Origin: an uncultured Bacteroidales bacterium
GTDB taxonomy: Bacteria > Bacteroidota > Bacteroidia > Bacteroidales > UBA932
DNA length: 64,000 bases
Direction: 5' to 3'
NCBI GenBank assembly: GCA_900316045.1
Contig: ONBM01000039.1
Coordinates: 1 to 64,000, forward strand
A model generated the notes under the pieces. That model saw only the letters and a list, made by a program, of their open reading frames with translations. It was not told the DNA's origin and made no database searches. The translations under genes were made by a program, and so were the position numbers. Below, piece by piece: positions 35,577 to 43,760 of this stretch (within the stretch, counting starts at the first letter, position 1; each line of letters starts with the position of its first letter).

Positions 35577-36671
35577 TTAAAAAATTCCGTAAAGCCTGTC
35601 CACGACATCACAGAATATGATTTTCTGATTCACGTTACGATCCAGCAGCATCTGAGCCCTGTCAAAGCAAGCCAAAGCCTGCCTAGGAAAAGTTTTCTTG
35701 CTCCGTTCTGCCAAAGCCGAAAAAAACAGCCTCTCATCTTCGGAATATGCCGAAAGCCCGGGAAGTCTCTGCTGGAACAGGAATATCTTTCTCAGACATT
35801 CTCCTGCAAATTTACAAAAAGCTTTCTGTTTTTCACGCGAAGCCATCGCCGCAACCCTGTCACCACAAGCCAAAGCACTTAAAAGGTCTCTGGCGGCGAG
35901 GGCCGTCATGAGTTCCTTGAATATTCCCAGCTGCTCCTGATAATCTTCCCTGTCCGAGAGGAAGTGCAAAGCCTCTCCTACGCTGCCACCAGCGACATCT
36001 GCAGCCTGAACGGCCTCAGCCTGCCCTTTACCAAATTCAGAAGTCAGGATATTCACGATCTCATCCTTTGAATATGGCAATATCCTCATCGCCTGGCACC
36101 GTGAAGAAATGGTTTGAATCACCTTCTCCGGCGCATGAGTGATCATTATGAATATGGTCTTCTCCGGTGGTTCCTCAACCACTTTGAGAAGGGCATTGGC
36201 AGAGGACGGGTTCATTTTCTCCGGAAGATAAACGACTATAGCCTTCCATCCGCCTTCGAGAGATGACAGGAATATTTTGTCCAGGATTTCCCTAGCCTCT
36301 GCGACATTAATTACCGACTGCTTTCCTTCAATGCCGAATGCTGAGCTGACTTCATTCTCCAGTGAATATGGATTTTTCACCATCAGTTCTCTCCAATATG
36401 GGAGGAAAAGTCCTGCCAGCAAGTTTTCTTGCTTCTCGTTCACCTTAGAGCCAATAGCCACCGGATAAACATAGTGGACATCCGGATGAATCATGGCCGA
36501 AACTTTATGGTCATGATTGAATATGGAGTCGAGAAAAGCCATGGCGATTTTCAAAGCCCCGCAGCCGTCATTCTCATACAGCATCATAGCATGCGGAATG
36601 CGCCCGCTGGAAACCATGGATTCCAGTGACTTCACCGCATCAGCGTTGCCAATTATTTCTTCAAGCCTCAT
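35577..36671 (-). CDS. holB: DNA polymerase III delta-prime subunit, lacking zinc cysteines
   Basis: This 364-residue clamp-loader subunit starts with LEEIIGNADAVKSLESMV and SGRIPHAMMLYE, and carries HPDVHYVYPV (about 61-70), AREILDKIFLSS, MNPSSANALLKVVEEPPE (sensor region) and ISSRCQAMRI. Delta-prime usually has a degenerate P-loop, here ENDGCGALKIA. The zinc-binding Cys cluster normally located just before the HPD segment is absent: the stretch FLDSIFNHDHKVSAMI contains no Cys and is shortened. Function as delta-prime is still the best reading, because all other conserved parts are present. It overlaps the prenyl synthase gene by four bases (ATGA type coupling). Confidence 0.9.
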   Translation of the reverse strand: MRLEEIIGNADAVKSLESMVSSGRIPHAMMLYENDGCGALKIAMAFLDSIFNHDHKVSAMIHPDVHYVYPVAIGSKVNEKQENLLAGLFLPYWRELMVKNPYSLENEVSSAFGIEGKQSVINVAEAREILDKIFLSSLEGGWKAIVVYLPEKMNPSSANALLKVVEEPPEKTIFIMITHAPEKVIQTISSRCQAMRILPYSKDEIVNILTSEFGKGQAEAVQAADVAGGSVGEALHFLSDREDYQEQLGIFKELMTALAARDLLSALACGDRVAAMASREKQKAFCKFAGECLRKIFLFQQRLPGLSAYSEDERLFFSALAERSKKTFPRQALACFDRAQMLLDRNVNQKIIFCDVVDRLYGIF

Positions 36672-37651
36672 TTGTTCCTGTCTGCCGTGAATTCGGCGAT
36701 TTGCGCAAGATAGCTTTTTTCTTGCGAATCAGGAAGCACAGACAGAGAATTTATTGCCTTGTCAACATATTCATGAAGTTTCTCGCAGGCTCCTTCCATG
36801 CCGTCATGCTGGAAAACGAAATCTCTTATCTCCGCCTTATACGAAGGATTCTCATGAATGTCATTAACTTTCTGCCTCACGTATGCTGCCTCTTCATTGC
36901 TCACGGACTCTAAAGCACAGAGCAACGGCAGGGTAATCTTCTGCTCGTCTAAGTCTATTCCCACAGGCTTTCCGATTGCGCCCTCGTCGTAATAGTCGAA
37001 CATGTCGTCACGGATCTGGAAAGCCAGGCCGAGGTTGACAGAATATTCACGGATGGCGGAGACTACGTCGGCGGCGGCATCAACCGAGATAGCCGCAGAA
37101 TAGGCGGCAGCCTCAAACAATGATGCCGTCTTATTGAATATGATCCTCAGGTAGTCCTCCTCGGTGGTGTCCCCAGCCTGAGCCTTCTGCAATTGAAGCA
37201 TTTCCCCTTCCGCCAGATCGCTGAGCGTCTTGGAGAATATTCTTATCACCTTGTCGGCATTCTTAGCTGCATCAAGAATATTCTTCATCGCCTTCACGAG
37301 CCAGAAATCCCCTATCAGGACCGACGCATTACTGCCCAGGACCGACATTACGGTCGGCTTGCCACGCCTTTTGGCGCTGCAATCTGCCACATCGTCGTGC
37401 AACAGAGTAGCGTTGTGCAGCAGCTCCGCGGCAGCGGCATAGCGAATGCTGTCCTGCGTGATGTTCCCTTTAGAGCAAGCCCTTGCCACAAGCAGGGATA
37501 TCATCGGGCGGAGCTGCTTGCCGGAATTCTTGAGTATCGAGTCGTTAGTAAGATTCAGGAGCGTTATGTCGCTACGCAAAGACTCGGAAATCAGCCTTGT
37601 GACTGAATTCCAGTCTTCCCCGAGATATGACCTTATTTCATCCAGGATCAT
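36668..37651 (-). CDS. polyprenyl (octaprenyl-type) diphosphate synthase
   Basis: This 327-residue trans-prenyltransferase elongates farnesyl or geranyl diphosphate with isopentenyl diphosphate to make the menaquinone side chain or a related polyprenyl. The first Asp-rich motif is LLHDDVADCSAKRRGKPT (about 89-106) and the second is FQIRDDMFDYYD (about 213-224); the substrate-binding Lys/Arg residues (GKQLRPMISLLVARA, about 44) are present. Chain length cannot be read reliably. The start overlaps the stop of the LOG gene and its own stop overlaps the holB start, both by four bases, indicating translational coupling. Confidence 0.93.
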   Translation of the reverse strand: MILDEIRSYLGEDWNSVTRLISESLRSDITLLNLTNDSILKNSGKQLRPMISLLVARACSKGNITQDSIRYAAAAELLHNATLLHDDVADCSAKRRGKPTVMSVLGSNASVLIGDFWLVKAMKNILDAAKNADKVIRIFSKTLSDLAEGEMLQLQKAQAGDTTEEDYLRIIFNKTASLFEAAAYSAAISVDAAADVVSAIREYSVNLGLAFQIRDDMFDYYDEGAIGKPVGIDLDEQKITLPLLCALESVSNEEAAYVRQKVNDIHENPSYKAEIRDFVFQHDGMEGACEKLHEYVDKAINSLSVLPDSQEKSYLAQIAEFTADRNK

Positions 37652-38193
37652 ATCTTCGAAAGGCTTTCGGTAAGTTCCGTGACAGTGCTTGGAAATTCAA
37701 TCAGGCTTCTGGAATGCTCGTCAAGCATTCCAGTGGACACGAAATAGTCCAGAAGCCCGGCTAGAGGATCGTAGAAACCATCCACATTCAGGGCGAAGAC
37801 TTTGCCAGAGTACCGTTTGAGCTTCGCAAGGGTCAGGGTCTCTATCAATTCGTCAAGCGTCCCTATGCCTCCTGGAAGAGCCACGGCAGCGCATGTGCCT
37901 CTGCGCATCTCTTCTTTGCGTTCAGACATGGTGTCCGTCCAGACGACTTCGGACAGCTTTGGGTAAGCCACTTCCGTCATGAACCTAGGAATCACTCCGA
38001 CATGCTTTCCGCCGCACTCGACGACCTCGTCTGCGACGACCCCCATGGTTCCTTTGACCGTACCTCCAGACACGATTACGTAGCCTAATGAACAGGCCGC
38101 GCGAGTGAGTTCTCGCGCAGCCTGATTGTAATTTGGATTTATCTCACTGCTCGATGAGCAGAAAATCGCAAGTCTCTTTTCTCCTGACATCAA
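37648..38193 (-). CDS. LOG family (TIGR00730) Rossmann protein, nucleoside 5'-monophosphate phosphoribohydrolase type
   Basis: The 181-residue protein has SGGTVKGTMGVVADEV (about 42-57), MRRGTCAAVALPGGIGTLDE (catalytic-region signature PGGxGTxxE, about 102-117) and an N-terminal FCSSSSEIN. Members hydrolyse nucleoside monophosphates to a base and ribose 5-phosphate; plant LOG activates cytokinins. The bacterial role is usually nucleotide housekeeping. It lies between an outer membrane protein gene and the prenyl synthase gene in one run. Confidence 0.92.
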   Translation of the reverse strand: MMSGEKRLAIFCSSSSEINPNYNQAARELTRAACSLGYVIVSGGTVKGTMGVVADEVVECGGKHVGVIPRFMTEVAYPKLSEVVWTDTMSERKEEMRRGTCAAVALPGGIGTLDELIETLTLAKLKRYSGKVFALNVDGFYDPLAGLLDYFVSTGMLDEHSRSLIEFPSTVTELTESLSKI

Positions 38194-38201
38194 TTTTTGG
38201 T

Positions 38202-38831
38202 TTAGAAGAATAACGCCAGCGAAAACGCCACGCCGTTGAAGTTGTTCCCGTTATTGACGGCATCGCGAACCTTGTCGCCCACCGTGTCTGAGATGTTGCC
38301 TGAGCCATAGATATTCCCGAAATTCCAGAAATACTTGACTGAGAATTGCAATTTCCAGAAATCCAATCCGGCTCCCACTCCAAGGCCATATTCGGCTTTC
38401 TTTAGCTCACTCTTGATGGTCTTGGCCTGGCCATCATTGCTGGAGCCAAGGCGATAGCCTACGAAAGGCTCTGCGAAGGCATAGGGGCGTAAGAACCCGA
38501 GATCCGGCCCCCATTGAATCTGGACAGGAAGCTCCAGATACCCGACTTTGGTTTGGAAATCATTCCATTGCGCGTCATCGATGTTATCGACTGACGTTCC
38601 TTTAACCTGATAAAGAAGGCTAGGCTGAATCGCTAATCCGGAGAAAAGCGGCAGCTGCGCGGTGATGCCGACATGATAGAGAGAAAGGGAGCTGGCGTCC
38701 ACATCCTTCACGTGTGACTTTGAGGAAGTGAGACCTCCGATTATTCCGAATGATGCCCTGTTGTAACGCTGGGCATTCATTCCTATCGTTGCCATGCAAG
38801 CGATGGCGAAAATAAAGAATAGCCTTTTCAT
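38202..38831 (-). CDS. PorT-like outer membrane beta-barrel protein
   Basis: This 209-residue protein has a signal peptide (LFFIFAIACMATIGMNAQ, cleaved near residue 20) and a succession of amphipathic strands. The segments FGIIGGLTSS, VGITAQLPLFSGLAIQPSLLYQ and YLELPVQIQWGPD fit the outer-membrane beta-barrel families common in Bacteroidota. It ends in an aromatic residue pair (LALFF), typical of barrel proteins inserted by the Bam machinery. Function is unknown. The gene lies 9 bases after trxA and 8 before the LOG gene. Confidence 0.85.
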   Translation of the reverse strand: MKRLFFIFAIACMATIGMNAQRYNRASFGIIGGLTSSKSHVKDVDASSLSLYHVGITAQLPLFSGLAIQPSLLYQVKGTSVDNIDDAQWNDFQTKVGYLELPVQIQWGPDLGFLRPYAFAEPFVGYRLGSSNDGQAKTIKSELKKAEYGLGVGAGLDFWKLQFSVKYFWNFGNIYGSGNISDTVGDKVRDAVNNGNNFNGVAFSLALFF

Positions 38832-38840
38832 AATAAGAAT

Positions 38841-39152
38841 TTATAAAAGCGTATTAAGTTTGGTAGTGATTTCGTTTTTCGGAACGTTGCCGACCAGCTT
38901 ATCGACGACTTTCCCGTCTTTGAAGAAAAGCAGCGTCGGGATATTCCGTATTCCATGTTCTCCGGCAGGTGCGTCGCACTCGTCCACGTTGCATTTGACG
39001 ACTTTCACCTTACCGTCATATTCGTTTGCGATAGCCTCGACCGTCGGGGCTAGAGCGCGGCAAGGGCCGCACCAAGTAGCCCAGAAGTCTACCAGAACCA
39101 CACCTGAAGAAACCAAATCATTAAAGTTTTCGTTTGTTGCAATTATTTCCAT
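38841..39152 (-). CDS. trxA: thioredoxin
   Basis: This 103-residue protein has the active site [14 protein letters not shown] (Cys about residues 30 and 33), the cis-Pro region [10 protein letters not shown] and no signal peptide, so it is the cytoplasmic dithiol reductant. It is the first gene of a seven-gene run reaching trmB. The region before it contains the terminator of the efflux operon, and a near-match to the -7 element (AACTTTTG) lies 4-11 bases before the start codon. Confidence 0.96.
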   Translation of the reverse strand: MEIIATNENFNDLVSSGVVLVDFWATWCGPCRALAPTVEAIANEYDGKVKVVKCNVDECDAPAGEHGIRNIPTLLFFKDGKVVDKLVGNVPKNEITTKLNTLL

Positions 39153-39162
39153 GATACAAAAG

Positions 39163-39208
39163 TTTAAAAAAGTTCCGGAACGGAAACTCGCAATTTCCGT
39201 TCCGAAAC
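39163..39208 (-). terminator. rho-independent terminator of the RND efflux operon
   Basis: On the minus strand a 15-bp stem (39194-39208 with 39172-39186, one mismatch) and a seven-base loop are followed by six Ts. It lies directly after the PG0541 gene and just before trxA. Confidence 0.8.
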
Positions 39209-39229
39209 AAATATAGGGAAAAAAGATTA

Positions 39230-39544
39230 CTATTCCTTCGGAAGAGTCGACTCCTCAACATTCCAAAGGAAGGCCCTCAGACCGAGATCCGGCGATGCCT
39301 TGTCCATTTTGTCGAGTTCAGCGAGCAGATGCCTGGCTTTCTGGTCATCTTTCACGACAGTCAGAATGGCATTGTTCTGAACCGGCCACGCATGGTCGCC
39401 GTAATGCGGCTCGCCATTCATCTCCCCGCGACCTTGAATATCCAGCCACTGGGTGAACCCTCTCTGGCGTTCCCGATCCAGAAGACGCAGGACATCATGG
39501 CCGAATCCTTGATTGTACGATATAAATAATGCTTTCATATTCAA
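39230..39544 (-). CDS. PG0541-like, PII-type transporter-associated protein
   Basis: This 104-residue soluble protein begins [22 protein letters not shown] (start at 39544 or 39538; both have the AATATG context) and contains [17 protein letters not shown] and [18 protein letters not shown]. The pattern, a betaalphabeta unit with a regulatory loop, resembles PII-like proteins and the PG0541 family annotated next to RND pumps in Bacteroidota. It is the last gene of the efflux operon, 19 bases after the pump. Its role is presumably regulatory; no ligand is known to me. Confidence 0.75.
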   Translation of the reverse strand: MNMKALFISYNQGFGHDVLRLLDRERQRGFTQWLDIQGRGEMNGEPHYGDHAWPVQNNAILTVVKDDQKARHLLAELDKMDKASPDLGLRAFLWNVEESTLPKE

Positions 39545-39563
39545 TGCAATATATTAATATTTC

Positions 39564-42500
39564 CTATGCTTCCGCAATTTCCGCCCCGGCTTCTTTCTGC
39601 TCCTTGCGCTGCCTGCGCTTCTCCTGGAGGGTGCTGACTGCGCAGTAGATCACAGGTATCAGGATCAGGGTTACGACGGTCGAGACCGTAAGACCCCACG
39701 CCACAGTAAGACCAAGAGGCCTCCACATCTCTGCTCCTTCCCCTTGGCCGACAGCCATAGGGATCATTCCCAGGACGGTGGTAAGAGTAGTCATGAGTAT
39801 AGGTCGCAGACGGCTCCTTGCAGCCGTTACGGACGCTTCCACGATGCTCATTCCTCTCTCCCTCATAAGATTGGTGTAATCGATGAGCACGATACCGTTC
39901 TTAACCACGATTCCGATCAGAATCAGCAAGCCAATCATGGCCATTACGCTCAATGGCGTGTTGCCGATGCGAAGGCCTAGGATTACGCCCGTGATGGCGA
40001 ACGGCACGGAGAACATGATTACCAGCGGACTGATGAAGGACTCGAACTGAGAAGCCATCACCATGTACACAAGGATGACTATCAGCACCATAAGGATTAG
40101 CAAATCTCCGAACATGTCCTGCTGATCCTCGTAACTTCCTCCGATGTCGGTAGAGATGTTGCTCGGCATGTTGGTTCCTTTGACGATCTGCTCCGTGGCA
40201 ATCACGGCATCGCTAAGCGCATGTCCCCTCGCCACGACTCCGGTGACGTCGATATAACGTTCACGATTCTTCCTCTCGATGGTAGGAGGAACGAAGCCCT
40301 CTTGGATAGTTCCCAGATCTTTGATTCTCACGGCGCCTCCCATAGGAGTATAGACTATGGTGTTGGCTATGTCCTCCACGCTAGACCTGTAGTTCTTAGG
40401 GTAACGGACCCGAATGTCATACTCTTCGCCTTCCTCCCTGTAAACAGAGGTCACGGAACCACTCATGGCAGCGCTGAAGGCAGCTGCGGCGGTAGTGGAG
40501 TTCAGCCCGTTGAGAGCAAGCTTGGTCCTGTCGAAATCAATGAGATATTCAGGAGTATATTCATCACGGCTAAGAGTAACCTGTGAGAAGGCCTCGTTCT
40601 CAAGCATCTTTGACTGTATTTCTCTCGCGATGGACTCAGTTTCTTCGAAATCATATCCATAGATTTCTAGCTCCACAGAAGAAGCTCCGCCGACGCCGCC
40701 CATTCCTTCCGTGACAGTGGCTTTCCTCACCTCAGGATAATCCCTCAGGTCTTTTCTGATGATGTCGGCTATCTCGGTGGAAGACCTCTTGCGCTGCTCC
40801 ATAGATCCCAGGTTGATGTTCATGGAGACTACGTTCGAGCCATTGTTCTGTATTGATGCAAAGGTGTTGTCCGAGCTAGCCTGCCCGAACCTATAGAGCA
40901 GCACCTTGATCTCAGGAATCTCTTCGCGCAGCCTGTCAGCGAATTTCTTGGCGAAATCGCCAGTGACGGTCTGCTCGGTTCCGACAGGCAGCTGAATCTC
41001 GACTGTCAGACGGCCCTGATCCTGGTTAGGGAAGAACTCGGTCTTTATGCCAGGCCCGAGGAAAGCCATCACGGCCACGAATATGGCGGCGCAGACCGTG
41101 ACCACGAGAGCCTTGTGGTTTACGGACCAATTGATTATCCTTGAATAACCATTTGATATATTCCCCAGGAATTTTTCGACAGGGTCGAAGATAATCCTGT
41201 GGAGCTTGCCATTTTTCTTCTTGTTTGTGAGCATCTTGGAGCAGAGCATCGGGACAAGGGACAGCGAAGCGGCCAGCGAAATTGCCATGATTATGCTGAC
41301 GATCCAGCCCAGCTGCTTGAACAGAATTCCGGCCATTCCTGACACCATGGTCAGAGGCAGAAACACGCAGAACATCGTGAGAGTGGATGCCATGACGGAA
41401 ATGCCGACCTCTTCCGTACCGTGAATGGCGGCCTCCTTTGGTTTTTCTCCCCTCTCCAAGTGGGTTGAGATATTCTCCAGCACGACTATGGAGTCATCCA
41501 CGACCATGCCTATCGCAATTGACAAGGCAGACATTGAAATGATGTTCAAAGTGTTGCCTGTCGCAAAAAGGTAAACCAACGAACCGAGCAAGGCTATCGG
41601 GATGGAGAGGATGACGATGAACGTCGCCCTCCATCTGCCAAGGAATATGAAGACGACTAGCATCACCACCAGCAGGGTGATAAGGATGGTCTCCCTCAAT
41701 GAGCCAATGGTGTTGACGATGTTGTCGGAAGAGTCGATGACGGTAGATATCTTGATGTCGGAAGGCAGCGAAGGGGCAACCTCGGCAAGTTTTTCGTTCA
41801 CCCCCCTGATCACATTCACTGTATTCGAGCCGGTCTGCTTGGTTATGGCAATCATGGCAGACTTCATGCCGTTGGTGAAGGATTCCTGGGATTTCTCTTG
41901 CGGACCATCAAAAATTGTGGCGACGTCTCTCAAATACACAAGATGCCCGTTCGACTGCCCCACGACTACGTCGAGCATCTCCCTGGGATCCTTGAATTCC
42001 TTCTCGACCCTCAAAGTGTAAGTCTCTGAACCGATGTCGATGTTTCCTGACGGGATGTTCCTGTTTTCAGCTCCGAGAATCTGTGAAATCGTGCTTACCG
42101 AAAGCCCATAGGCCTGAAGCTTGTCCGGATCGCAATAAACCTGAATCTCTCGCTCCGAAGCTCCGATTACCATCACGCTTCCGACCCCGTCAACGCGTCC
42201 GAGAGGCGTCGTGATCTTGTCGTCCAGTATCTTCGCCAGTCCCGGAATGCTTTCGTCCGCCTGAGCGGACAAAATCAGCACAGGCATGTCATCCATTCCG
42301 AACTTGAACAATACCGGAGTCGAGGCTCCGTCCGGAAGGGACTGGCTTACCATGTCCAGTTTATCCCGGACATTATTGCAAGCCTCATCTATGTCGGTTC
42401 CGTATTTGAACTCCAGCGTGACGATTGAGATATTCTCCTTAGAGTTTGAAGTCATGTCCTTGAGATTCTCAACGCTGTTCAGTGAGTTCTCAAGCACCTT

Positions 42501-42692
42501 GGTCACATTCGACTCGACGTCCGAAGCGCTAGCGCCAGGATACGAGGACATCACCATCACGATGTTGGCATCGAAATCCGGGAACAATGCCAATGGAGTC
42601 CTCATGAGGGAGAACACGCCGAATATGGCAAAGGCCAGGAATACCAAGGCCGTCGTGACAGGACGATTTACTGATGATTTATATATGCTCAT
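39564..42692 (-). CDS. RND efflux transporter permease (AcrB/HAE1 family)
   Basis: This 1042-residue inner-membrane pump begins SIYKSSVNRPVTTALVFLAF, has twelve expected transmembrane segments, two large periplasmic loops, and the TM4 proton-relay region SIAIGMVVDDSIVVLENI (Asp pair near residues 395-396). It would export drugs, bile salts or lipids through the adaptor and TolC-like partners encoded just upstream. The C-terminal tail is charged (QEKRRQRKEQKEAGAEIAEA). The gene order tetR-tolC-adaptor-pump-PG0541 is an intact efflux operon. Substrate is unknown. Confidence 0.95.
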   Translation of the reverse strand: MSIYKSSVNRPVTTALVFLAFAIFGVFSLMRTPLALFPDFDANIVMVMSSYPGASASDVESNVTKVLENSLNSVENLKDMTSNSKENISIVTLEFKYGTDIDEACNNVRDKLDMVSQSLPDGASTPVLFKFGMDDMPVLILSAQADESIPGLAKILDDKITTPLGRVDGVGSVMVIGASEREIQVYCDPDKLQAYGLSVSTISQILGAENRNIPSGNIDIGSETYTLRVEKEFKDPREMLDVVVGQSNGHLVYLRDVATIFDGPQEKSQESFTNGMKSAMIAITKQTGSNTVNVIRGVNEKLAEVAPSLPSDIKISTVIDSSDNIVNTIGSLRETILITLLVVMLVVFIFLGRWRATFIVILSIPIALLGSLVYLFATGNTLNIISMSALSIAIGMVVDDSIVVLENISTHLERGEKPKEAAIHGTEEVGISVMASTLTMFCVFLPLTMVSGMAGILFKQLGWIVSIIMAISLAASLSLVPMLCSKMLTNKKKNGKLHRIIFDPVEKFLGNISNGYSRIINWSVNHKALVVTVCAAIFVAVMAFLGPGIKTEFFPNQDQGRLTVEIQLPVGTEQTVTGDFAKKFADRLREEIPEIKVLLYRFGQASSDNTFASIQNNGSNVVSMNINLGSMEQRKRSSTEIADIIRKDLRDYPEVRKATVTEGMGGVGGASSVELEIYGYDFEETESIAREIQSKMLENEAFSQVTLSRDEYTPEYLIDFDRTKLALNGLNSTTAAAAFSAAMSGSVTSVYREEGEEYDIRVRYPKNYRSSVEDIANTIVYTPMGGAVRIKDLGTIQEGFVPPTIERKNRERYIDVTGVVARGHALSDAVIATEQIVKGTNMPSNISTDIGGSYEDQQDMFGDLLILMVLIVILVYMVMASQFESFISPLVIMFSVPFAITGVILGLRIGNTPLSVMAMIGLLILIGIVVKNGIVLIDYTNLMRERGMSIVEASVTAARSRLRPILMTTLTTVLGMIPMAVGQGEGAEMWRPLGLTVAWGLTVSTVVTLILIPVIYCAVSTLQEKRRQRKEQKEAGAEIAEA

Positions 42693-42705
42693 CTTGAATA
42701 TTCAA

Positions 42706-43737
42706 TTAATCGTTAGATGAAACAACCTTTACCTTATCTCCATCCCTCAGGCTTGTGCTGCCTTTGGCAGCAACCTGGTCGCCCTCGTTCAATCCGTTCA
42801 GTATCTCGTAGCTAGAACCGAAATGCCTTCCGAGCGTGACCACGGTGCTTTTGACGGTGCTGTCAGGCTGTACGACATAAACTATCCTGACTGAAGAGCC
42901 CTGCTGCTTCACCACAGCCACGTCCGGAATCACCACGCTGTGGTTCACTCCGAATTCCACGCTCACTCTGGCGAACATTCCAGGACGGAGTGCTTTATCG
43001 CCATTCGGGACTATTATCTCTGTCGTGAAGGTGTGAGTGCCAGGGTCGATCGTAGGGTAGATTTTGTTGACGGTTCCGGTGAACTCCTGGTTCGGCAAGG
43101 CATCGGCGGTTATCTTTACCTTATCGCCTTTCTTCACCTTGGTGTAGTCGGTCTCGGAAATGCCTACGAGCAGCTTCACAGGAGTAATCTGTTCAACCAC
43201 AAAAATAGGCTTGCCGGAATACATGTCCCCTTTATCGTAATTCCTTGCAGACACCACGCCGTTAAGAGGAGAGCGTAGCAAAGTGTTCTCGAGCAGATTG
43301 TCGTATGCTCTCTTGCTAACGTTGTAAGCCATTTCTGCCGCATCGTAGTCAGACTTGGAAACACCGCCCTGACGGTAAAGGCTATTAAGACGGCCAAGCT
43401 CCGTCGAATCGTTCTGAAGTTTCATCCGGGTCTGGTCTAGCTGAGCTGCATCCATGATTGCCAATATTTGACCTTTGGACACGAAATCCCCAACATCAAC
43501 CTTTATATTGTCGATTCTCCCGCCGGTCTGCGGAGCGATATTGTTGACTGCAAATGCTTCGACAGTCGAAGAATACACTTCCGACTGCGGCACGTCCTGC
43601 ATCACGGCCTCGGCGACAGAGATCCTGTTAACTTCATCTACTGTTTCTGTCTCGGCGGTCTTCGTCTTGTTGCCGCCGCAGCTCACCAAGGCAGCCGTTG
43701 CTCCAATGATGGCTAATGTTTTGTAAATCCTCTTCAT
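42706..43737 (-). CDS. RND periplasmic adaptor (membrane fusion) lipoprotein
   Basis: This 343-residue adaptor has a lipoprotein signal (ATAALVSCGGN, Cys near residue 20). The lipoyl halves (APQTGGRIDNIKVDVGDFVSKGQILAIMD, here split by name: APQTGGRIDNI and VGDFVSKGQIL; and SPLNGVVSARNYDKGDMYSG) flank a short helical hairpin. Beta-barrel and membrane-proximal domains follow (GMFARVSVEFG; VVKQQGSSVRIVYVV). It bridges the inner-membrane pump and the TolC-like channel. It starts 23 bases after the stop of the tolC gene and ends 13 bases before the pump. Confidence 0.94.
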   Translation of the reverse strand: MKRIYKTLAIIGATAALVSCGGNKTKTAETETVDEVNRISVAEAVMQDVPQSEVYSSTVEAFAVNNIAPQTGGRIDNIKVDVGDFVSKGQILAIMDAAQLDQTRMKLQNDSTELGRLNSLYRQGGVSKSDYDAAEMAYNVSKRAYDNLLENTLLRSPLNGVVSARNYDKGDMYSGKPIFVVEQITPVKLLVGISETDYTKVKKGDKVKITADALPNQEFTGTVNKIYPTIDPGTHTFTTEIIVPNGDKALRPGMFARVSVEFGVNHSVVIPDVAVVKQQGSSVRIVYVVQPDSTVKSTVVTLGRHFGSSYEILNGLNEGDQVAAKGSTSLRDGDKVKVVSSND

Positions 43738-43760
43738 ATTTCATTAATATATTATATTCA

